NCBI GenBank assembly: GCA_001574975.1
Contig: KQ965788.1
Coordinates: 194,105-258,104 of the forward strand
DNA from: Gonapodya prolifera JEL478
Taxonomy: Eukaryota > Monoblepharomycota > Monoblepharidomycetes > Monoblepharidales > Gonapodyaceae
Reading direction: 5' to 3'
Length of the DNA: 64,000 nucleotides
A program made the translations under genes and the position numbers. This document shows positions 36,301 to 46,302 of this stretch, piece by piece. Numbering within the stretch: position 1 is the stretch's first letter; each line of letters starts with the position of its first letter. The notes beneath the pieces are model-generated. The model saw only the letters and a list, made by a program, of their open reading frames with translations, ran no database searches and was not told the DNA's origin.

Positions 36301-37546
36301 TCGTGTGCCGCTCGCAAGTGCGTCCGAGCCCGGTCCAGATCGTCCTTCGCTGACGCCACCACCCCACTAAACAACGCGACAAGGGCGTTGGCAGAAACTG
36401 TGGGGTCGCCCCGCTCGGCTGCAGCGAGAGATGCAAGGTGGCGCACCGCCCTATCCAGCGCGGGTTTCCCCTTGGCGTGTCCCTCCGCCGCGCTGACCCG
36501 CTTGTACTCGTTCATGTCCATTTGCATCAACAGGGAGCGTGCGGCGAGCGAGGGAGGGTTCAGCTCCAGGGACCGATCAAAGGCCTTGCGGGCCAGGTCG
36601 ACGTGGCCGAGACGAAGGAAGCACATCCCGATCCCGAGGCGTGGGTCTGGCGTGGTAAGGCTCGGATCGATTTGGAGCGCGCGTTGAAATAGGGGGAGTG
36701 CGGATTTGAAGTCGGCACGGTAGAAGAAGATGCAGGCCTAGTTCCGACGGGAGGTGGCAAGATGTTAGCTTCAAGGACAGAAGACCACCGAAAGTTCGTC
36801 CGCTCCTCAAGTCCATTAACCCCGTCTCTCCCATCGTCCAACGCACCTGTCCAATCATCGCCGGCAAGCATTCCGGGAACCTATTCAACACACTGGCCAT
36901 TTCCGACAGGGCCCTGTTGACCGCCTCGTCCCACGGCTTCCGCTCTCCCAGCAGCACGACCTGATTGAGCGACTTGACCATCTGCGTCACCAAGTTCCTG
37001 CTCTCGATGGCCTCGGCCGCGTTCACGGCCTGCGCGAATGCCTGTGCCGACCCCGGTGCCCGCGCCTCGAACCGCGTGTGGTGGTGCGCCAGGGCGTCTT
37101 GCAGCAGCATGGTGGCGGGGCCGGGGATGTTGCGGGCTGAGATGATATGGAGGGAGTGTGGAAGATTGGTATGGTCTGAACTAGAGAGGGGAGGAAAGGA
37201 GGGACTGGCTAACTCACCAATAGCTTCGCTGACGCCCCTCTGAATAAAGGTCAGCGCCTTTGACACATGGTTCCTCTTGTAGCATTCAAGCTTTGCCGGG
37301 AAATTGTTGTGGAAGAGCGGTATGAATGGCGTTTGGGTTCAATCGAAAGAACATTGTGGGGACGGGACAAATGAACTCAACACCCACAGCGAATTGGAGG
37401 TAGAAGTTGAGCGGCGACGCCTCGTTTGTGAGCACATGGAGAACCTCGTCTTCGAACCCGTCGGAAATGTCATTGAGCGGGACTTCCAGAACCTCGTCGT
37501 TGTTGAGCGGGATTTCAATGGACTCGACGGGTGGAATCACGCTCAT
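33301..37546 (-). CDS. CTR9: CTR9-like TPR subunit of the Paf1 transcription elongation complex
   Basis: CTR9 is the TPR scaffold of the nuclear Paf1 complex, which supports RNA polymerase II elongation and histone marks. The N-terminus MSVIPPVESIEIPLNNDEVL matches the family's start. It is followed by about 16 TPR-type helices (PDPRLGIGMCFLRLGHVDLA; FNNLAVLAHLDTSTPGNLDR; AYAAMGLGIALAEDGKYAEA; DAYFYQALARAHFIHAEKEK). The C-terminal third is a charged Lys/Glu coiled coil (KEAELKKQKEVDEVERSKAE) and an acidic/basic tail ending DADDATLDKMDED. About 11 short introns. Stop at 33301-33303. An in-frame ATG at 37699 is less likely because MSVIPP is the conserved start. Confidence 0.9.
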
Positions 37547-37979
37547 TGTTGCCGACAGTCGATGAGAGCAAGCGAAGAGAAGGTGGAGGCGATCCTCGAT
37601 CCCGCCGGTGCAGATAAAACGATTGTGGGCGGTGACTTCCCGACTTTTTGTGCACGTTCTGTCGAAGTCCCAGCGAGTCAATTCACCCTTCGACGACACA
37701 CAACAGAGCTGCCTTGCACTAAGACGAGAAATGGCATGTATTTCACTTCATACAAAGTCGAACACAAAGTCGAAGCGAAGGTGGACAAACCTTCACCGGA
37801 AAGGGACCATATGGGACAAAAAGACGAAATGCACACAAAGAAAAGGATTCGCGGGTTTGACCCTTCTTTGGGCCGCTTGCTCTCATCTCGCGAGCGTTCC
37901 CGTCAGCTGTGGTCACACTTTCCCCCCCGTCCAGACTTCTTGCTTCCTTCTCTCCAACCTCTGCTGAGCCTGAATCACA
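37547..37979. other. divergent spacer between CTR9 and the F-box relic
   Basis: About 430 bp that should contain the CTR9 promoter. Open frames continue through it but without coding signals that I trust. Confidence 0.4.
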
Positions 37980-38799
37980 ATGCAAGATCTTCCAGTCGAA
38001 TCTCTGCAAGCCATCTTGCGTTATCTTAGGCCGAACGATTTCTACAGAAGACAATCGTGTCTGCCGGGCGTTCCGTGAAACAGCTCGGAACGCTATTCCA
38101 GGTTGCCCCGATGGAAGAGTCGGAGTGTGCTGCAGTGTCCTTCTACGTGATAAACGACCTGACGAATCCGCACATCGGTCTCACTGGTTCAGGCCCCGCT
38201 ACACAGCAGTACAGTACGGTGGAAGAGTGGTTTGGACCTGTCTTGCTGGGGACAGTGAATGGATAGACTTTCTTGCGATTAGGGTGGTGGAAGGTCGTGA
38301 TGTGGCAAGAGGAGTTGACAACATACTCTTGAACAACTTCGAGTACTGCCTTCGAACCAACATTTCCTTGGCGGTGGACCAACTGCGCCTATCTTGGGAC
38401 GATAAAGCAACAGCAATCAATGGATTGGCTGTAATGCGTTAAGCGGCTGAATGGATGGATGCCCGCGGTGTGAAGGAAGTCAGGATACCTGTAATGTTCT
38501 GTTGGAATTTGTCAAATCAGCCTCCGCGACTAACTCAGTGAATTCAATTGAATTGCTTGCATTATGTGATGAAAGCGATGCCAAATGCAGACACGTTGGT
38601 ACCTTACGAGGTCCCTATCATGACCAACGAGGATGTTTCTACTCTTATCAACAATTATCACGGAGGTTGCTCACTGCAAGATTTGGTGTTTCCTATTCAG
38701 AAGAGCCTTGGCAGAACCAGAAGATCTAAAATGCAGATTGCTGCTCTCCCTTCTGAAGATCTTTCCCAATCTTTGTACCATCAAACCACTGCCTATTGA
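37980..38799 (+). pseudogene. F-box protein relic
   Basis: The start MQDLPVESLQAILRYLRPND is a typical F-box first half. The second half (NRVCRAFRETAR) is in a different frame, one base shifted, within about 15 bp of DFYRR. Downstream coding-like sequence (EWIDFLAIRVVEGRDVARGV; AVDQLRLSWDDKATAINGLA) then meets TAA at 38440-38442 and continues in the same frame (AAEWMDARGVKEVRIP), hits TGA at about 38540 and continues again to TLVPYEVPIMTNEDVSTLIN. One frameshift and two stops make it a probable pseudogene. The original would have been an SCF substrate adaptor. It abuts the P450 relic on its right. Confidence 0.55.
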
Positions 38800-38929
38800 A
38801 GCAGCTTTTGAACCATCTTATGATGAAATTACCAGCACAAGGAATGTTCAAAAATCTGCTACAAGTGTCCGGGAGATTGGCTTTGTAATAAATCTCCAGA
38901 ATACGGGGAAGGAACTTCCGCTAGTGCAA

Positions 38930-40008
38930 GAACAGTTTCTCCCATGCGTTGCTCAGGGTATCTTTGAACGTTGGAGTGACTTGAGCAAGTGGAGTTCCAC
39001 GTCCTCCGAGAACTTTTTACTGCTCGTCAAGGACGCGTTTAGCGAGAACAGGGTCTGCCCCGACTCGGAGAAGAAGCCATGCCATGTTCGCTTGGGTGTT
39101 GACCTTTACTCGAACAATGTCGTTGCAGATCAGGTGTGCGTGATCATGAGAAAACCAAATTCACTCTCACCTGTGCAGCGATGATCAATCCCCACACCTT
39201 GCGCACAATATCATAATAATCGACGTTGACATTTGCATCCGCTGCAAATTCGGCAGCACGAATCAACATATCCAGTCCCGTTTGACCATTGGCAGTCCTC
39301 TTCGCTTTACGGTCTTTGACAGTCGCCTCGAAAAGAGCCTCCCACTCCTTGTAGTGCTGTTGCGTTTCCGCAACAGCCCTGCCTTATTGTACCACATTCG
39401 CGGGCTCTGTATGACCTGCTCGGGGTCCAGTAAGGGGGAAAAGTTTGATGAGTTGTCGCTGTTGGGGGCAAGATTTGTCGATTCCGATGAATTCTTGAAA
39501 GCCAAGCTCGAGAGCGAGACCTCAGGCGTCCGCAAAGAGGTCCGGGACAACTTGTGGCAGGGTCACAAGTTAGAGCTACTGCTCACGCTGGACCGAGATC
39601 ATTTGTACCCACATCCTTCCGACCACGGTTTTTTTGCAAGTCATTTCAAAATCACGCTCTCGACATCCGCGAATGCATTTATTGGAGCAAAAGGTCCGAG
39701 AACAACCTCAGTGCCTTTCAGCAGGTCCAGTTGCTTTGACGTATGATAAGCACTGGTCTTTCCGGGACCCATAATGACATAGGCTTTTCCAATATATGGC
39801 ACCTGAGAATCAAGAGTTCGATAGCACCGCCGACATACGATTCAATCAGTCAACCGACATCCGGGATGCCAAAGCTTCGGTACGTGTCATTGATTTTGCT
39901 CCCAAGTCCTTTTGACCGGAAAACCATGAGGGACAGCCAATACAATCGTCCTTTTGAAGAAGAAGTCTCGCCCCGAAGTATCACCGTTATGACGACTCCG
40001 TAAATCAT
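38930..40008 (-). pseudogene. cytochrome P450 relic 1 (CYP7/CYP8-like)
   Basis: This is the most decayed of three tandem paralogues. Recognisable pieces, in order and aligned with the intact middle copy, are SKINDTYRSFGIPDVG, VPYIGKAYVIMGPGK, ELGFQEFIGID, LLDPEQVIQSPRMWYNK, GLDMLIRAAEFAADANVNVD, and VNTQANMAWLLLRVGADPVL. Stops replace residues at several places: a Trp codon (ADA*GLALEL), the position before LAKKPW, and RVLDEQ*KVLGGRG. Frames also shift after SPRMWYNKAG. The K-helix, PERF and heme-binding parts are not recognisable. The start is taken by alignment with MVFTIIAW of the middle copy. Confidence 0.65.
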
Positions 40009-40952
40009 TGCGGGATTGTGGATATCGCAAGTGGTGTCGTGTTGGCGAGGATAGGTATATCCAGGTATCGATCTGGTGAATCGGATCGCCAACAGCCTGC
40101 GTTTGTTTCCAAAAAAATGAAATAACGATTTTACGTGTAATTCATGCATATCGTCATGAACAGGAGATACTGCAAGGCACCCGTGGTTGGCCCTGGTTGG
40201 TCTCAACAGCAAATTAGGGCTGCGTCAACCATGGATCTTCGCACCCGTCACTCTCATGCCAAGGGTGAGGCTGGCGAGAGATCGTGGGCAGTGGACAAGG
40301 CTCGCCAGATCCAAGTACAGGCGGTGACGAAGAGTGGGTCGGAACTGCGGTGGAAGAGGTGTCGGGTTGTTGAGGCCCAGCTGAGGTGTGAACTGTGCGG
40401 TATAGACAAAGTAGCAACTGGAATCGAAAGCAACTCATTTTTTCTTGGGTATGCGCAGTGCACAGATAACTGGTGCGAGGGGTTGTTGTTTGTAGAATAT
40501 TGAAAGCTGAACGGCAAATGCTCGCAACCCCTTGGCCACCGTGTGGGTTTTTTAATCATGCAACAGTAAGGTCGCGTGGTGTGAATGCGCGAATTCTTTT
40601 GGATGTGATCTCGCCGGTTGTAATTCACGTGGGAGGTGACATCCCTTGTGCTGACGTCATAAGCAGCTGCTATTGTTGCACCACCACGAGCGTCTAACAC
40701 GCGTTTGGCGGTGTGCAATGATTGGGAATCTTTCCAGAGTTCTTTTTGGGGGGGAGGGGGCGGGGGGGGGGGGGCAATAGTCGATCAACATCAAGGTTAC
40801 GGTCTTGATTTACTTTTGGGGCATCTCTTTCGAGGGGGAGCCAAGACTCTCATTGATGCTGATGACGTCAGATCAAAAACAGATTCCTTCTATTTCCTTC
40901 TGTAGCAGACAAGTACACACCAAAGCTCGCGTCCATTTACCCCAGCCACATC
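40009..40952. other. intergenic with interrupted poly-G tract
   Basis: No gene is supported between the first and second P450. A G-rich run with three interruptions lies at about 40749-40776. The remainder holds only short shadow frames. Confidence 0.45.
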
Positions 40953-42821
40953 TCAATAAACCCTCGACTTTAACCGCAGCTGGACCTTATTATAGGGTTT
41001 TGACGTGCCAAGCTATTTATTTGTCGGGCATATCAAACCGTCAGCTCATGCGTCCAACATATTCGAGTGAGAGATAAGACTCACCGAAAAACGCGGCACT
41101 TGAGGCCACGTGCCTTTGACAAGTGTCAGATCGCAGCGTCGCACGATTGTACTGATAAACATCTTAATCACAGCAGTGGCAAAGCGATTGCCAACGCACT
41201 TGATCCGCGGAAGGAAACGTTCTGTCAGCTCGGCAAGAACTTTGAATCATACCAACTCACCGGATGCTTCCCAAGCCCCCACACGGCAACGTTGTAGTTT
41301 GAATGCGGCCCACCTTGTCCCAGTTTCACCCGCATGTGCTCCTTCGCGTCCGTCTCGATTCCGCCGGCGAACTCCACTGTGCGATCAGGGTCGTACGTCC
41401 ATGGGTCTGAGTGGAGTTGCTCGTTGATGTTCAAGGTGGCGTGGGGGAAGATGCAGAACGATGAGGCGGGGATGGTATATGGGCCGATGGTGACGTCTTC
41501 GAGGGAAGTGCTGGTGGTAGCAAAGAGGGGTATGGTTGCCAATGGATGACGAAATGAAATGATGGAAGTTCGCTCACCGGAAGGAAGTAAAACTCAGGCC
41601 TACAAGTCTCAAGTTCTCCGCCAGCATACGATCAATAAATTCCATCTCGGCAAGATCGTGCATCGTAGGTGTGACCTCCGCAAGTGGGACGCCGCGTCCT
41701 CCCAAAACCCTCTCCTGCTCCGCCATCACACGAGCACATAGATCCGGTTCGGCCGCGATACGAAGTAAAAGCCATGCCATGTTTGCCTGTGTGTTGACCT
41801 GTGCCGCCAGAATCAGACCCCAGAAGTTGGCCATGAGTTCATAGTAGTCGACCGTCCCAGTCTCGTCAGTGACTTCCTCTGCAACCCTCAGAAGCAGGTC
41901 CGCACCAGAGTTGCTCTCGGCACCAGCGGGCGTCCTTTTGTCCCCCGTAACGACTCGCTTTGCCTTGACATTTTCGACGGCGCTTTTGAACAGGTCAGCC
42001 CACTTCTGATAATTTCGCTGCGTTTCCTCCACGAGTCCCTTCTTGCTATACCACATCCGAGGGCTCTGCATAACTTGTTCGGGGTCCACGAGGTAGAACA
42101 TATCCTTGAGCTTTTGCAGCTGAGGGAAACTGCTGTCGATACCAACAAAGTGGCGGAAGCCGAGGTCAAGCATTAGGTCCCAGGTCTCGGCGAAAAGATC
42201 AGCAACGACTGAAGTTAGCGAGAAGATTCATGCAGGTAAACGATGCGGTGTCGTGAGGCCATTGAGGTTCTGAGACTCACATCCGCCAGACCAATTTGGC
42301 TTCGCCAGCATCTCCACAATAGAAGCTTCAACCTCTTTGGTAAACGTAGGCGATGCCAACGGCCTAGCCGCCGCCTCTTGTGCGAACCTCCTTCCTTCTT
42401 TCCTTCCCTCCCGATGTTCCGTGACTGCGGGGTAGAAATTTCCCAAAAGGTAATGTGCGCCTTTCCCGAGGTCCAGGTCCTTGGACGCGAGGAAGGGTCG
42501 GCTGTTTTCGGGACCCATTATGATGTACGTCTTTCCGAAAAGGGGGACCTGGTGTTCACGTGGGCAGGTGGGAGTTCAGTTTCATTCTGTGTATGTGATT
42601 CGACGGTCGGGTTCAAGTGAGTCCGCACGTACGCTGAGCACCCCGATGCTGCCATAGGATTCATATATCTTCATCCAAATGTTTTTCGGGTCGAATGCGA
42701 GGAGAAAAAGCCAGTGCAGGAGGGAGATGCGGGGAGGGTCGGTGGGAGACGACAGTTGGCGGGCGCTGGGGAGGAGCGGGACGGCGAGAACCAGCAGCCA
42801 TGCGATAATTGTGAAGACCAT
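40953..42821 (-). CDS. cytochrome P450, CYP7/CYP8-like, apparently intact
   Basis: A membrane-anchored heme monooxygenase-type protein. The N-terminal anchor is MVFTIIAWLLVLAVPLLPSA. Then come VPLFGKTYIIMGPENSRPFL, FAETWDLMLDLGFRHFVGID, the I-helix AAQVNTQANMAWLLLRIAAE, K-helix ENLR (ExxR), a meander DPDRTVEF, and the heme motif read across a 62-bp intron (41199-41260): WGLGKHP joined to CVGNRFATAVIKMF. The heme Cys codon is at 41196-41198. The last exon ends LGTSKPYNKVQLRLKSRVY at 40953. The I-helix lacks the usual acid-Thr pair, as in CYP7/CYP8 (7-alpha-hydroxylase and prostacyclin-synthase) families. Substrate unknown. All introns join in frame with GT-AG ends. Confidence 0.8.
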
Positions 42822-43017
42822 GGTAACGCTCAGCGAAGGTTCTGCGGTGGATGTGTATATCCACGATGCTGTGTCTGCGGCCGGAGGCACTGTTTTCGGC
42901 CCTGAAAAGGAACAAGGCATACAACATACGAGCTCTTTTTTGAAGCTGCTTGCCATTCATCTGAATCAATTTTGATGTGTCAGTTTATACTATACAGCAT
43001 AGCGCCCGCCATTCCAC

Positions 43018-44336
43018 TTAATACCCTCTCTTCTTCAACTGGATCTGTACCTTATTGTAAGGCTTCGACGTGCCCAACTTCATCCAAGCATTCACCAAAC
43101 AGCCAGTTCGCTCGTTAACTGGAGTTCAAAAGCGAATACTCACCGAGATCCGGGGTACTTGCGGCCACGTGCCCTCGACGAGTTCAAGATCGCACTGCCG
43201 CACCACCATGCTGATAAACATCTTGATGACGGCTGTGGCGTGTTCCGACCCACTTGGTTTGTGAAAGGAGGGGTTGCGATAAGGTCAGCGATGAGACCAA
43301 CAACGGCAACACTGCCACCTCGTCCACCGAGAACCGTTTTCTGCTCCACCATCACACGAGCGCACAAGTTGGGATCCGCCGCGATACGAAGAAGAAGCCA
43401 CGCCATACTGGCTTGCGTGTTGACCTGTGCCGCCAGAATCAGGCCCCCGAAGTTGGCCATGATCTCGTAGTAGTCAACTACCCCGTTCTCGTCAGTGGCG
43501 TCCTCTGCAACACTCAGGGGCAGGTCAGCTCCTGAATTGTTCTCTGCACCAGTTGGCGCTCTCCTGTCACCCGCAGTAGCTCGCTTAGCCTTCACGTCCT
43601 CCACTGCTGCTTGGAACAGATCTGCCCACATCCGATAATTCCTCTGCGTTTCCTCCACGAGTCCCTTCTTATCATACCACATCCGCGGGCTCTTCATCAC
43701 GTGCTCGGGGTCAACGAGGTAGAAGGTATCCTTGAGTTGCTGTAGTTGGGGAATGTGCTGTCGATCCCGATGAAATGGTGGAAACCGAGGTCCAATGCCA
43801 TGTCCCAGGTTTCGGCGAAGAGGTCGGGCACGACTGGGGCGGGGGAGGAGCATTGGTCACCAGTAATATCAAGAATCGAAATCTACGTCGCTCCGTGGTA
43901 AGGATCCGCCTCGTCCGGCAAACAGCCTCGGTCAGCGCTTTCACGCTCATTAGGCCTTGGAGTCCTCCCCCTGTGGGGTAGAAGTCACCGAGAACAATTG
44001 CGGTGCCCTTGTTGAGGTCCATGTTCTTTGAGGCGTGGTAGGGTCTGCTGTTTTCGGGGCCCATCACGACGTCAGTCTTTCCGAGAATCGGAACCTGGAA
44101 TAATTAGCGGGGTTCGATACGTGTGTATTCTCAACGCACGTTGTCAATGGGCACACGCACCTCAGGCACACCGACGCTACCGCCGCGTTCGTACACTCTG
44201 ACCCATATGTTCACGGAGTCTGTTGCGAGGAAATAGAACTAGTAAAGGAGTGAAATGCTGGGCTGGCCGTTGGGCGGTGATTGGCGGCGGGTGCTGAGAA
44301 GAGGAGCAGAACCCATGCAATGATTGGTATGGCCAT
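43018..44336 (-). pseudogene. cytochrome P450 relic 3 (paralogue of the middle copy)
   Basis: It is very similar to the middle P450 (PEHVMKSPRMWYDKKGLVEE; AAQVNTQASMAWLLLRIAAD) but disabled. The start MAIPIIAWVLLLFS shifts frame soon after. TAG at 44239-44241 replaces the Trp of the LHWLFLLA segment. A G run at 43748-43751 (C on the coding strand) lacks one base relative to the paralogue, breaking frame between IGIDSTFP and LQQLKD. About 130 codons including the K-helix and meander are missing after VLGGRG. The heme Cys codon has become TGG (Trp, 43250-43252), followed by a five-base loss. The final exon (KLGTSKPYNKVQIQLKKRGY) is preserved. Confidence 0.8.
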
Positions 44337-44953
44337 CTCAGCAGCAACAGCACTTGGTGAATCGAAATTGCGAGGTCGCTCCAGTCTCTCGTGGTGGAAG
44401 GGGACCTGTTTAAAGGTTGAGAGCGCTCGAGGTCACTGGTAAAGGCTAATCAATATCTTCCGTGCTCCACAACATGCGTAAAAGTTATGTTCATCCTTCT
44501 ACTACAAATAAATGCACACTTTGATAGCCTGGTTGTGTTCTCCCGCGTATTCCGCTACTTTGCTGGTTCACGGGCGTTTGATTACCCGTCGTTGCGAGCG
44601 TTCTTCATGCTAACGTGGAAGGCTTGCGTTCGCAGCTGTTGTTTCATAGTTATTAGACTTTCCGTCGCACTTTTTTGTGAACACAGATGTCCAGAGATTG
44701 TCTTTGTACCTGGCATTATGTCACTAATTGACACACGCTTGCATCATGTTGCGCCCTGAGCAGCCGGTCCGCGAGCGCCCGTCAAAGTCGTTTCATCGCA
44801 TTTGCTACTGCCCAAGGAATGCAGCACAGCGTTTTCTGTGCTTCATCGCCCGCAGTGGCGGTTGACCACAACCAACTTTTTGTGGCGCAGATCCGTGGTC
44901 GCTCCACCCACGTCGCGATTACGTCGCTTCCTGTCCGGAACAAAACATCACAG
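44337..44953. other. intergenic/promoter region of phosphatidylserine synthase
   Basis: No separate gene is supported. An in-frame ATG at 44819 would lengthen the downstream protein by 45 residues. A short open frame at 44487-44759 has no recognisable features. Confidence 0.4.
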
Positions 44954-46116
44954 ATGGCCCCTTCGCCTCCTCCCTCGAAGCCCAAGACGGCTTCCACTGA
45001 AAACAGTTCCTCCTCTCCGCCGAAAAAGAAGCAGCCCCACTTCTCCATGGTTCGAGAATTCGCTCTCGCCGACTTCATCACGCTCTGCAACGGCGTGTGC
45101 GGAACTGTCAGCATCTTCTGCTCGGCGTCGTTTCTCAAGACAAATGACACGTCTTTCCTCTGGACTGCCGTTGGTGCCCTACCCCTCGGATTTCTTTTCG
45201 ACGCGCTTGATGGAAACGTCGCGCGGTGGCGTAAGCAGGAGAGCTTGCTCGGTACGTCTAGCCAGGAGCTCTACTGCTTTAAGTTTTTCATTCTTGCGCC
45301 CCTTTCCCTTCGATTCCTCGCCCGAAACTTTCTTCTAATGTCCAGGTCAAGAACTCGACTCGCTCGCGGACCTCGTGTCGTTCTCGGTCGCGCCGGCCAT
45401 GCTCGCCTTTGCAGCCGGAATGGACTCGGCAGCAGACTGTGCGATCCTCACCTACTTTATTTGCTGTGGGATCGCGCGGTGAGTTTGACAGACTTGGCGG
45501 GGACACAACAGGCCGGGAGAGATAGACAGGGAACTTATGCATGGGCCCAATTATGTTTGGCGAAGACGTTATGATGGAGCTTGGGACGCCACCAAATGAA
45601 AACACCTAGAAAGATTGCCCAGAACAGCACCTTAGGTTCAGCGTTTCAGAACCGCAACATCATCTACCCATCCTTCGCACCACTACTTACCAACATTTCG
45701 TCCCATCCCCCACCCCTTCCCCTCCCTTATCTCGAATCACCACCACCGCAGCCTCGCCCGGTACAACGCCACCGTCGAGCTCATCAAAAAGCAAACCGGC
45801 AAGGCCAAAATCACCCACTTCGAGGGCACGCCCGTGCCCACAACGTTGCTCCTCGACGTTATTGTCGCGTGGTTCCTTTCGAAAGGGTGGATCGCTGACG
45901 CGTTGCCGTATGGTGTCGTTGAGTTGGGAGCGTGGCCGGGTGTTGGCGGTGTCATGTGAGTTTTCGGGCACACTGTTCTCGTTTTGTGGATTTATCAATT
46001 ATGGATTCAACCGAATCGTGGCCGTCTCAAGAATCCATCCCATCGTGCTCATGTACGGCCTCTCCGGTACGCTTCAGATATCCAAATCGCTCAGAGTGCC
46101 CAAACCGTTCTCGTGA
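44954..46116 (+). CDS. CHO1: CDP-diacylglycerol-serine O-phosphatidyltransferase
   Basis: It makes phosphatidylserine from CDP-diacylglycerol and serine in the endoplasmic reticulum. The CDP-alcohol phosphotransferase signature D-x2-DG-x2-AR-x8-G-x3-D-x3-D reads DALDGNVARW ... GQELDSLADLVSF; an intron falls inside it between LLG and QELDS. Upstream is the family's FITLCNGVCGTVSIFC, and hydrophobic helices follow (APAMLAFAAGMDSAADC; TPVPTTLLLDVIVAW). After the last intron (about 45957-46029) the end is IIHPIVLMYGLSGTLQISKS then RVPKPFS. The start at 44954 gives a Pro/Ser/Lys-rich soluble leader; 44819 is an alternative. It is convergent with the next gene, stops 187 bp apart. Confidence 0.87.
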
Positions 46117-46302
46117 CCTGTCCTCATCACGAGGCAGACCGAGTGCCGGTGTGCCCCATCCTGGAATTTCGCAACGCGGGGGCGGCACCATGTTGGAGAA
46201 AGCAGCTTCTACGCCTCGTAGAATAAAATTGTACAGAACATTCCTCATGTCGATTAAATCTCCCCCTCTCGAACTATCTTCTCGACCCGGCGGATGTCGC
46301 GT

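Noticed and set aside
38633-39184. 183-codon plus-strand open frame
   Set aside because: Most of it is the antisense of the first P450 relic; only its first part overlaps the F-box relic, in another frame.
44487-44759. 90-codon hydrophobic plus-strand open frame
   Set aside because: No family features, no splice context, and it lies in the promoter region of phosphatidylserine synthase.
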